From assembly GCA_964450125.1 (NCBI GenBank), contig CAYVDO010000365.1, positions 1-8,221 of the forward strand: 8,221 nt of DNA, in the 5' to 3' direction. Below the pieces are notes generated by a model. The model was not told the origin of the DNA. It made no database searches and saw only the letters and a list, made by a program, of their open reading frames with translations. This document shows, in pieces, positions 1-5,439 of this stretch; position 1 is the first letter of the stretch, and every line of letters begins with the position of its first letter. The DNA comes from JADJOY01 sp964450125. Lineage in GTDB: Bacteria; JADJOY01. The translations under genes and the position numbers were made by a program.

Positions 1-763
1 CCTCGGTGCCGAGTTGGGCGAGGACGCGACCATCGCCGTCCCGGATCAGCGAAAGACCGTCGAATTCCCAAGGCACGCGCATCCACGGGACCAGCGGCAG
101 CCTCGTCGTCGCGCGGCTTGCGGTCTTGTTCACGAACACCACGGGAACGCCGAAGGTGGTTGCATACGCGAGCGACACGGTCGCGGTCCGCTCGCGCAGA
201 TTGTCGCGGATCCAGCGTCCTAGGATCGGCAGCGGAGGCCGCGGCGACGGCGCCGAGTGCGGCATGATCAGGAGGTCGGGGCGGTCGCGCGTCATCGCCT
301 GCAGGAACCAGCAGGTCTGGTTGTCGTTGCAGATCCCGACGCCGATTCGGCCCAGCTCGGTGTCGACGATCTTGGAGGACTCTCGATCGGGGGTGAAGTA
401 CCAGCCCTCGAAGAACGGCAGCGACCCCTTGCGCACGCGCCCCGCGGGTTTCCCGGAAGGTGTCATGAGCGTGAACGTGTTGAAGAAGTCGCTGCCGTCC
501 GTCTCCAGGTAGCCGGCGCCGAGGTGAATCCCGAGGCGCGTCGCCAGCTCACGTAGCCAGCTCTCGGTTGGCCCATCCTGCCGCTCTGCCGCGTCCCAGA
601 TCGATTCCTCGAACACGTAGCCCGGAGCCAGAAACTCGGGGCACACGGCGAGCCCGGCGCCGCGCCGTGCAGCTTCCTCGACGTGAGCGGTCGCATTGGC
701 GAGGTTCTCGCTGACCGCGCCGTTTCGGCTGCGCACCTGAATCGCCGCGACCGTCACGGCCAC
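1..763 (-). CDS. Carbon-nitrogen hydrolase (nitrilase superfamily), C-terminus off window
   Basis: About 254 N-terminal residues are visible on the minus strand and the frame stays open to the window edge. The three catalytic residues of the nitrilase fold are in place: Glu43 in AVCPEF, Lys112 in RVRKGSLPFFEGW and nucleophile Cys145 in GRIGVGICNDN. The start of the chain (VTVAAIQVRSRNGAVSENL) matches the usual first strand and helix of the family. By family knowledge it should cleave a nonpeptide C-N bond (amide, carbamoyl or nitrile) in the cytoplasm; the substrate cannot be told from this fragment. I chose the GTG at 763, which has AAAGGG nine bases upstream. GTG at 757 and an upstream in-frame GTG are alternatives, and a TGA closes the frame around 830. 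No partner gene is visible and it is separated from vapC by about 145 bases. Confidence 0.9.
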   Translation of the reverse strand, partial: MAVTVAAIQVRSRNGAVSENLANATAHVEEAARRGAGLAVCPEFLAPGYVFEESIWDAAERQDGPTESWLRELATRLGIHLGAGYLETDGSDFFNTFTLMTPSGKPAGRVRKGSLPFFEGWYFTPDRESSKIVDTELGRIGVGICNDNQTCWFLQAMTRDRPDLLIMPHSAPSPRPPLPILGRWIRDNLRERTATVSLAYATTFGVPVVFVNKTASRATTRLPLVPWMRVPWEFDGLSLIRDGDGRVLAQLGTE

Positions 764-907
764 TCGGCTTCGCCCTTTCGCCCGCGCTTCCGATCCCACG
801 CCGCACCCCGCACCGGCGATCGCGATCTCTCAACCCGTCGTGGCCGACGATTGAATCACGATCCGCGGCTTCGTGCATTGCTCCACAGGGAGCGCCACCG
901 GGAGCGC

Positions 908-1303
908 TCAGCGCGCGCCGAGCTTCACCGCGACCTTGGGAAAGGACCTCAAGAGCTTCGCATCCATGGTCACGAGCGCCGTTTCGAGCCGGATCGCCAG
1001 CGCCACGAACTCGCAGTCGTATGCCGAGCACTCGCTCTGTCGCACGAGATCGAGAACGTGCCGAGAGTCGATCTCGTACTCCCGACCCGCGAGCAGGCTC
1101 TCGGCCTCCGTCTGAAGACCGCAGGCCTGCTCGAACGTCAACGCCCGGCGCCGTAGATACGCGGCGAGCAGATTGCGGAACTCACTACGCCAGAGAAGCG
1201 GCGCCGCCCACTCTGGATCGCGAGACATGAGCGTCTCGGCTCGCGTGGTGTGCTCGCAGGGCAGGTAGAGATAGGCGAGCACGTTGGTGTCCACGACGAT
1301 CAC
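908..1303 (-). CDS. vapC: VapC-type PIN-domain ribonuclease toxin
   Basis: This 131-residue protein has the length and motif set of a VapC toxin. The PIN acidic residues are Asp5 (IVVDTNVLAYL), Glu41 (WRSEFRNLL), Asp96 (AYDCEFVALA) and Asp114 (LVTMDAKLL). Together they should bind Mg2+ for single-strand RNA cleavage, commonly of tRNA in this family; the target here is unknown. The start is a GTG whose bases overlap the antitoxin stop as GTGA, with GAGGG six bases upstream, which points to translational coupling. A longer reading of the same frame, extending back into the antitoxin gene, is ignored because its added residues do not resemble protein. All four acidic residues are present, so the toxin looks functional. 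It is the second gene of a two-gene operon with the antitoxin first, the normal vapBC order. Confidence 0.93.
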   Translation of the reverse strand: MIVVDTNVLAYLYLPCEHTTRAETLMSRDPEWAAPLLWRSEFRNLLAAYLRRRALTFEQACGLQTEAESLLAGREYEIDSRHVLDLVRQSECSAYDCEFVALAIRLETALVTMDAKLLRSFPKVAVKLGAR

Positions 1304-1545
1304 GGGCGGCCCTCGCGCTTGAGCGCGTCGATGTCGCGCGCCCGGAACTTCCCACGCGGCAGCGCACCGCGAAGCGTTCGGGCGCGGGCCAGCCGCTCGG
1401 TCGGCGTCAGCCGGTGAGGTAGGAGCACGGACTCCAAGCAAACGATCGCCTCGCCGTTCAGGCTACGCCGGTGTGCGCTCGCCAGTGCCTTGAGGCGCTC
1501 GTAGAGCTCGTCGGGGATGTTCTTGAGGGTCAGCGTCGTGGGCAT
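1300..1545 (-). CDS. vapB: Ribbon-helix-helix (Arc/FitA-like) antitoxin, VapB
   Basis: This is an 81-residue protein. Residues 4-40 form a ribbon-helix-helix DNA-binding unit: strand TLTLKNIP, then helix DELYERLKALASAHRR, then SLNGEAIVCLE. The Arg- and Lys-rich tail (about 50-81) would be the toxin-binding and neutralising part. In this family the antitoxin dimerises on an operator palindrome and represses its own operon, more tightly when bound to VapC. The ATG start has GGAGG a few bases upstream. The stop overlaps the vapC GTG by four bases. A perfect 13-bp palindrome lies 20 bases upstream of the start and overlaps the predicted -10 box, as expected of an autorepressor. The family is clear; the operator assignment is inference. 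Confidence 0.92.
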   Translation of the reverse strand: MPTTLTLKNIPDELYERLKALASAHRRSLNGEAIVCLESVLLPHRLTPTERLARARTLRGALPRGKFRARDIDALKREGRP

Positions 1546-1565
1546 GTCGCCTCCAACCGATTCAC

Positions 1566-1597
1566 AACCATTATGGTTCCATGCACGCGCGCGTCAA
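1566..1597 (-). promoter_or_regulatory. Predicted vapBC promoter with palindromic operator over the -10 box
   Basis: Read on the minus strand there is TTGACG (1597-1592), a 16-base spacer, then CATAAT (1575-1570). Each box differs from the sigma-70 consensus at one base. The -10 sits inside the perfect palindrome AACCAT-T-ATGGTT (1566-1578). Transcription would start near 1563, giving a leader of about 18 bases that contains the GGAGG site of vapB. A ribbon-helix-helix dimer bound to the palindrome would block polymerase directly. This is predicted from sequence only. Confidence 0.7.
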
Positions 1598-1844
1598 CCG
1601 CGCGATGCTGCGCGGAACGTCCAGTCACAGGGCGCACTTTGGAAGATCCGAGGACGCGGCTGGAATCGCGTGGGCCCTCGGGGACATCGCTCGCGCCAAG
1701 GGGATGTCACAGGTGCCGCGCTCGAGCGGGCTCAGTCGCGAGAGCCTCTACAAGTCGCTCAGTGAGCAGGGCAACCCGAGCCTCGCCACCGTGCTCAAGG
1801 TCGCCAAGGCCCTCGGCCTGCGCCTGCACGCGGAGGCGGCGTAG
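1581..1844 (+). pseudogene. HigA-type addiction-module antidote, N-terminally truncated remnant
   Basis: From about residue 25 the 87-residue frame matches the C-terminal half of the 'probable addiction module antidote' family: WALGDIARAKGMSQV, then GLSRESLYKSLS, then GNPSLATVLKVAKALGLRLHAEA. That is the helix-turn-helix region, and it ends normally. The preceding family segment (roughly residues 1-35, with the usual 'edia.yl.aal' helix) is missing or compressed. The first 20-odd residues resemble nothing in the family. No RelE/HigB toxin gene lies upstream, where vapB's promoter sits instead, and no ribosome binding site precedes ATG 1581 or 1605. I read it as a decayed orphan antitoxin. It might still make a DNA-binding fragment, because the helix-turn-helix frame is undamaged. 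Confidence 0.72.
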
Positions 1845-2015
1845 CACGCCGCTCACCGACTCGCTGTCGTCGTTCGCCCGGAGGACCCGGCTCACGCCGC
1901 GCTGATCCTCGCTTGCAGCCTCGAGTCCACTGCGAACGCGCGCCCCACCAGTCGCCGGATCGATCCTGCGCTGCTCGAGCGGCATCGCTAGCGTGTGTCT
2001 GGGCCGTCAGGGTAG

Positions 2016-2192
2016 GGTCGCCGCCATGCGGGGCGGGTCCGGCGCGCTTGGATCGTCTTTGCACTCCCGATCGTCGGGCTGTGTGGCCCGGCATCGTCCC
2101 GCGCAGCAGTCGACGCCACCGCCCACTACCTGAACGTCTCGCCGCAGCTCGAGATCCTGGAGGATCCCTCGCGGCAGCTCACGATCGCCGAC
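2016..2192 (+). other. In-frame N-terminal coding extension of the receptor cyclase (signal peptide + start of DISMED2), lacking a normal start
   Basis: The frame of the downstream cyclase stays open back to a TAG at 2013. It encodes a basic n-region and hydrophobic core (RVRRAWIVFALPIVGLCGPA), then a cleavage-like SSRA, then HYLNVSPQLEILEDPSRQLT, which looks like the start of a 7TMR-DISMED2 sensor domain. No ATG, GTG or TTG occurs in this frame before 2193. An ATG at 2026, with AGGG at suitable spacing, lies in another frame. It would join this frame if one base were added in the G-rich run at 2030-2037. The parsimonious reading is a one-base deletion, biological or from assembly. Use of a rare start such as CTG 2079 is less likely because it would remove half the signal peptide. 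Confidence 0.72.
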
Positions 2193-3905
2193 GTGGTTGC
2201 GCAGCCGCTTGCGCAGGCTTTTCGCCCGTCCACCCATTCAATCGGTCCCAACCTCGGATTCTCGACGAGTGCGCTGTGGGCACGCTTCTCGGTCGTGAAC
2301 CCGGGCCCCGCGGAGGTGGAACGGTGGATTGCCGTGGACCGGGTCGAGGTCGAGCGCCTCGAGCTCTACGTCGATGGGCAGCTCACTCGTGCAGTGGGAC
2401 TCGCCACGCCTCAGGCGGAGCGAGACCTCACCCGCCGATGGCCGGCGTTCCGGATCGTGGTGCCCGCGCACGGCGAGCTGCGCATTCACCTGCGCGCGAC
2501 GTCCCAGGCGGAGCTGCAGCTTCCGGTCGGGCTGTGGGCGCCCCGTGAGCTCGCGGCTTTCGACCTGCACGTCACGCTGCTGGTCGGGTTGGCTCACGGC
2601 GTTCTCATCGCTCTCGCGCTCTACAACGGGTTCCTCTACGCGTTCCTTCGCGAGCGCGCACACCTCTACTACTCGCTGGGCGTACTCTCGGCGATGGGCT
2701 GGATCGCCTGCATGGACGGCACCGCGTCCTTGCTGCTGCCCGCCCAGTGGGTCGCCAGCCACGTCCAGAACGTCGTGTGCGGCATGGTCGCCGGTGTGTT
2801 CCTCACGCTCTTCCCGAGGCGCTTGCTCAGTCTGCGCGAGATGCATCCCCGCCTGGACCGGATGCTGCTCGTGGGGATCGCTGCCGTCTTGGTCATCGAC
2901 ACGGCCTGGCTGGTGGGGCTGTGCAGCTACTACACGCTGAACGTCCTCTCGATTCCCGTGTTCGTGCTGATCATCGGGGGATTCGTGGCGGGGGGTGTGC
3001 TGCGCATGCGGGCGGGCTTCGCGCCGGCCCGGTATTTCGTCGCTGCGTGGTCGTTCTTCTTCGCGTTCTCGGCCGTCGCCGTGCTGTTCAACGAGGGCGT
3101 CGTGTTGGTGGTCGGCCCGCTGCTGCTGCCCAATCTGGGGCACGTCGTGGAGGCGATCCTGAACTCGCTCGCGCTCGCGAACGCCGCCAAGCGCCGCAAC
3201 GACGAGGTCGTCCACCTCAACGCGCAGCTCTCCGAGGCGCTCGACCGGATCGAGCTGCTCAACCGGGCCAAGGAGCACCTCGCGAAGTTCGTTCCCGCGA
3301 CCGTTCGGAAGATCGTGGACTCCTCGCCGGAGTCTCCGAATCTTGGGGCAGTGGACCGTGATGCCACGATCCTGTTTCTCGACATCGGCGGCTACACCAA
3401 GCTCACCGAAGCACTGGACCGGGATCGGGTGAGCTTTCTCGTCGAGAAGTACTTCTCGGCGTTCATCGATGACATTTACCGGAACGAGGGCGACATCAAC
3501 GAGACCGCGGGGGACGGTCTGATGATCATCTTCCAGAGCGACGGTTCGCCGGGGCACGCCCACAAGGCGGTTCGCGCAGCGGTGGCGATCAAGGCGAAGA
3601 CCGCGGCCATCAACGATGAGCTCCTCGAGTTCGGACCGATCGACGTCAACATCGGCATCAACAGCGGCCCGGTCACGCTCGGCTCGCGAAAGATCGAGGG
3701 CCTGACCGGCGCCCGATGGACCTACACCGCTACGGGCCTCGTCACGAACGTCGCGGCGCGAATCGGTTCCCACGCGGTGAAAGGCCAAGTGCTGGTCGGT
3801 CCGGAGACGGCCGAGCGGGTACGCGGCGAGTTCGTGCTGCGCGATTGCGGGCTGGGCCAGTTCAAGAACGTCTCGAAGCCCGTGCCCGTGTTCGAAGTCG
3901 TGTGA
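2193..3905 (+). CDS. 7TMR-DISM receptor fused to class III adenylate/guanylate cyclase
   Basis: A 570-residue product is obtained from GTG 2193, the first ordinary start. The true N-terminus is probably near 2026, because GTG 2193 has no ribosome binding site and cuts the sensor domain. In order: a beta-rich extracytoplasmic DISMED2-like domain (to about residue 115; SALWARFSVVNPG is typical), seven hydrophobic segments (about 123-325), a short coiled coil (about 334-366), and a class III cyclase domain (about 392-570). Metal-binding Asp397 (FLDIGGYT) and Asp441 (ETAGDGLMIIF) and transition-state Asn519 and Arg523 (TNVAARI) are present, so it should be active as a dimer. Substrate-selecting positions are Glu437 and Thr512 instead of the adenylate cyclase Lys/Asp pair, so cAMP versus cGMP is open. 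It would sense a carbohydrate-like or other ligand outside the inner membrane and make a cyclic nucleotide inside. Its downstream neighbour is convergent, so it is probably monocistronic. Confidence 0.93.
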   Translation: MVAQPLAQAFRPSTHSIGPNLGFSTSALWARFSVVNPGPAEVERWIAVDRVEVERLELYVDGQLTRAVGLATPQAERDLTRRWPAFRIVVPAHGELRIHLRATSQAELQLPVGLWAPRELAAFDLHVTLLVGLAHGVLIALALYNGFLYAFLRERAHLYYSLGVLSAMGWIACMDGTASLLLPAQWVASHVQNVVCGMVAGVFLTLFPRRLLSLREMHPRLDRMLLVGIAAVLVIDTAWLVGLCSYYTLNVLSIPVFVLIIGGFVAGGVLRMRAGFAPARYFVAAWSFFFAFSAVAVLFNEGVVLVVGPLLLPNLGHVVEAILNSLALANAAKRRNDEVVHLNAQLSEALDRIELLNRAKEHLAKFVPATVRKIVDSSPESPNLGAVDRDATILFLDIGGYTKLTEALDRDRVSFLVEKYFSAFIDDIYRNEGDINETAGDGLMIIFQSDGSPGHAHKAVRAAVAIKAKTAAINDELLEFGPIDVNIGINSGPVTLGSRKIEGLTGARWTYTATGLVTNVAARIGSHAVKGQVLVGPETAERVRGEFVLRDCGLGQFKNVSKPVPVFEVV

Positions 3906-3940
3906 GCGCGAGCGAACGCGAGCCGGCTTGGGGGTGGGGA

Positions 3941-3989
3941 CCGGAAAAAGTCGCTTTTTTCGGGTCGGGGGTCTGGAACAGACCCCCGA
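3941..3989. repeat. Two tandem hairpins between convergent genes (possible bidirectional terminator or REP-like element)
   Basis: The first hairpin is CCGGAAAAAG-TCG-CTTTTTTCGG (3941-3963), a 10-bp stem with one G-T pair. The second is TCGGGGGTCTG-GAA-CAGACCCCCGA (3965-3989), a perfect 11-bp stem with a 3-base loop. They lie 35 bases after the cyclase stop and 55 bases after the convergent toxin stop. The six-T run in hairpin 1 could serve termination of the plus-strand gene. The perfect GC-rich second stem, and its compact pairing with the first, also look like a dispersed palindromic repeat. Copy number in the genome would decide. Confidence 0.7.
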
Positions 3990-4044
3990 GGAAGCATCAA
4001 GCTGGGAGCCTCTCGGCGTGCGAAGCACATCTTCCGACAGGCTC

Positions 4045-4446
4045 CTACAGCCGCTCGAGAAACTCCCTGGCGGAGACGATTCGGACCTGCCGGAATGTGC
4101 CGACCTTCAGCAATGCCTTGTCGCCGGATACGACGAATTCGGCGCCCGCTGCGACGGCCGCGCCCAGGAACTTGTCGTCGTCCGCGTCGGTGCAGATGGG
4201 TCTCGCGAAGGCCACGGGGCGCACCTTCTCGGCGCCGACGGCTACGAGCTTCAGGATGCGGTTGACGTCGACCTCAGGTTTGCCGCTGGCCAGCTCCAGG
4301 AGAACCTCGCGGTACTCGTCGAAGATCTCCTCGGAGATCACCCAGCGAAAGCGCCCAGCCATCCACGCCTGCAGGACCTGATGGGGCGTGCCCGCCCAGA
4401 ACACGCCGGACGCGAGGATGTTCGTGTCCAGGACGGCCTTGCGCAT
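4045..4446 (-). CDS. PIN-domain toxin, COG1569-like
   Basis: This is a 133-residue PIN nuclease of the 'putative toxin-antitoxin system toxin component, PIN family' type, distinct from the first VapC. Key acidic residues are Asp7 (VLDTNILASG), Glu44 (SEEIFDEYREVL), Asp90 within TDADDDKFLGAA, and Asp109 (VVSGDKALL). The layout of a conserved Asp-rich loop before KFL and an SGDKALL strand is typical of that subfamily. It is expected to be a metal-dependent RNase in the cytoplasm; its target is unknown. The ATG overlaps the antitoxin TAA by one base (TAATG), so translation is probably coupled. The sequence GAGGG is too close to the ATG to be an ideal independent ribosome binding site. No damage is visible. 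Confidence 0.9.
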   Translation of the reverse strand: MRKAVLDTNILASGVFWAGTPHQVLQAWMAGRFRWVISEEIFDEYREVLLELASGKPEVDVNRILKLVAVGAEKVRPVAFARPICTDADDDKFLGAAVAAGAEFVVSGDKALLKVGTFRQVRIVSAREFLERL

Positions 4447-4709
4447 TACCCTCGCCGACGAACCTTCCGGATGGCCGCGTGGACGCTGGCGCGCCTCATC
4501 CCTGCTTCCTTGGCGGCCTGGCGTGCGACGGTGAGCAGCCCTTCGAGCTCCTCCAGCCTGGGCGGCGTGATCGACTTGAGGATGACGGTGTCGCCCCGGC
4601 CGATGACCACGAATTGGTCGCCTTCCTTCAGGCGCAGGCGGTTGCGGACGGTCTCCGGGATCACGACTTGCCCCTTCGACGAGAGCTTGGTAGTGGCGTA
4701 GGAAGCCAA
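4446..4709 (-). CDS. AbrB/MazE/SpoVT-type antitoxin
   Basis: Residues 6-45 form a swapped-hairpin AbrB DNA-binding domain: TTKLSSKGQVVIPETVRNRL, then a RLKEGDQFVV turn and the final TVILK strand. The tail (about 50-87) is helical and basic and would bind the toxin. I place the start at TTG 4709 (MASYATTKL..., 87 residues), because GGAGG lies at 4722-4718 exactly eight bases upstream. The alternative TTG at 4724 would start on the ribosome binding site itself. The gene precedes and overlaps its PIN toxin by one base, the usual antitoxin-first order. Autorepression through the palindromes just upstream is likely but inferred. Confidence 0.9.
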   Translation of the reverse strand: MASYATTKLSSKGQVVIPETVRNRLRLKEGDQFVVIGRGDTVILKSITPPRLEELEGLLTVARQAAKEAGMRRASVHAAIRKVRRRG

Positions 4710-4717
4710 GGTTCGAT

Positions 4718-4755
4718 CCTCCAATCTTACTGGTAAGCCTAGCAGGTATCCTGCT
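4718..4755 (-). promoter_or_regulatory. Ribosome binding site and two short palindromes upstream of the AbrB-type antitoxin
   Basis: On the minus strand GGAGG (4722-4718) sets the TTG start at 4709. Directly upstream lie CTTAC-TG-GTAAG (4726-4737) and AGCAGG-TAT-CCTGCT (4741-4755). Two adjacent inverted repeats before an autoregulatory antitoxin gene suggest operator sites. No convincing -35/-10 pair was found; the best candidate, TTCGAC with TAGGCT at 16 bases, is weak. Confidence 0.5.
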
Positions 4756-4992
4756 GCGTCGAACCCGACGAGGTCTCCGTTGCTGGTGGGTGCCAGCCAC
4801 GCCGAAAACGATCAGGTGATCGCGGAGTGTCGGCGGCGCGTGGCGCGCAGGGCCTCGGCGCTGAGCACTCCACGGCTCGCTCGCGCCTCATCCCGCTTCC
4901 GGTCGCCGGCGAACGATCGCCGGTTTCATGTGGGGGTTCGTCGTGTCCGCGAGGGGTGCCCGCCGGCTCGGTATTCCCCCCGACAGTGGCAC

Positions 4993-5235
4993 TCATGCCG
5001 CGGCGTCGGCTTCCGCGACGCGCCAGCCCTTCGCGCCGCTGCACAGCGCTACGCGGATCGGCCCCACGTCGTCCGCCGGGTACTCCGCCACCGGCTCCCC
5101 CAGCTTCGCCATGAGGCGCGGCAACCGCTCCGAGGGTTTCCCCATCCGGAGCACGACGTTCGGCAGACCGGCCCCCGTGTAGGCGTAGCTCTCGCGCCGC
5201 GTGCGCGTGCGCGCTCCACACGGGAGACACCTCAC
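4993..5235 (-). CDS. Small YgiT/MqsA-like zinc-finger protein (hypothetical)
   Basis: This is an 80-residue protein from a GTG start with an excellent GGAGGG eight bases upstream. Third codon positions are almost all G or C in this frame, which supports real coding. The first 30 residues (MRCLPCGARTRTRRESYAYT, then GAGLPNVVLRMG) resemble the N-terminus of YgiT-type zinc-finger antitoxins, which begin with CxxCG and continue into a 'Y.Y...GLPNV.L' strand. The second CxxC of that family is absent. The remainder (residues 32-80, with a conserved-looking SGAKGWRVAEA near the end) is not recognised. It sits six bases after a remnant frame that could be its former toxin partner. Zinc binding through one pair alone is doubtful. 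It may be a diverged or recombined antitoxin, or a different small protein. Confidence 0.55.
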   Translation of the reverse strand: MRCLPCGARTRTRRESYAYTGAGLPNVVLRMGKPSERLPRLMAKLGEPVAEYPADDVGPIRVALCSGAKGWRVAEADAAA

Positions 5236-5240
5236 GGGCT

Positions 5241-5439
5241 ACACCCTCCACGCGGTCACGACACGGAGCCGCGCCTCGCTTCGGAACGCGATCACCACCA
5301 CGAGCCCGGCGTTCGCACCCGGTAGCGCAACGTCCCCCCGATCAGGTGCGGCGCCTTGCGGCCGGTCTGCGACCGACTCGGGCCCGCCGGGTGGGCCTCG
5401 ACGTGCGCTCGGAGGGGGCCGGCACGCCCCGCCGCTGGA
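5241..5439 (-). pseudogene. Frameshifted remnant upstream of the zinc-finger gene (possible lost toxin partner)
   Basis: Two overlapping frames together read like one protein C-terminus. The first gives TGRKAPHLIGGTLRYRVRT and then stops. The other continues as NAGLVVVIAFRSEARLRVVT, then AWRV and a TAG at 5241, six bases before the zinc-finger GTG. A single-base shift near 5305-5320 would join them into a short beta-strand-rich tail. The 5' end is missing, cut off where the SUMF1 gene's 3' end begins. Small beta-rich toxins such as DUF4258 proteins often precede YgiT-type zinc-finger genes, which makes a decayed toxin plausible. The family assignment is a guess from position and composition. 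Confidence 0.4.

Noticed and set aside
880..893. Hairpin GCTCC-ACAG-GGAGC just after vapC
   Set aside because: The stem is only five pairs and no T-run follows, so a terminator call is not supported.
549..1031. 160-codon minus-strand frame overlapping the nitrilase and vapC
   Set aside because: It is out of frame with both, and both have clear catalytic motifs in their own frames.
2238..4028. 596-codon open frame on the minus strand
   Set aside because: It lies opposite the cyclase, is rich in Arg, Glu, Asp and Gln as expected of an antisense shadow, and has no recognisable motif.
4906..4923. CCGGCGA-ACGA-TCGCCGG hairpin downstream of the zinc-finger gene
   Set aside because: It has a perfect 7-bp stem but no T-run, and the surrounding 4756-4992 shows nothing else. 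It could be a terminator but chance is as likely in this base composition.
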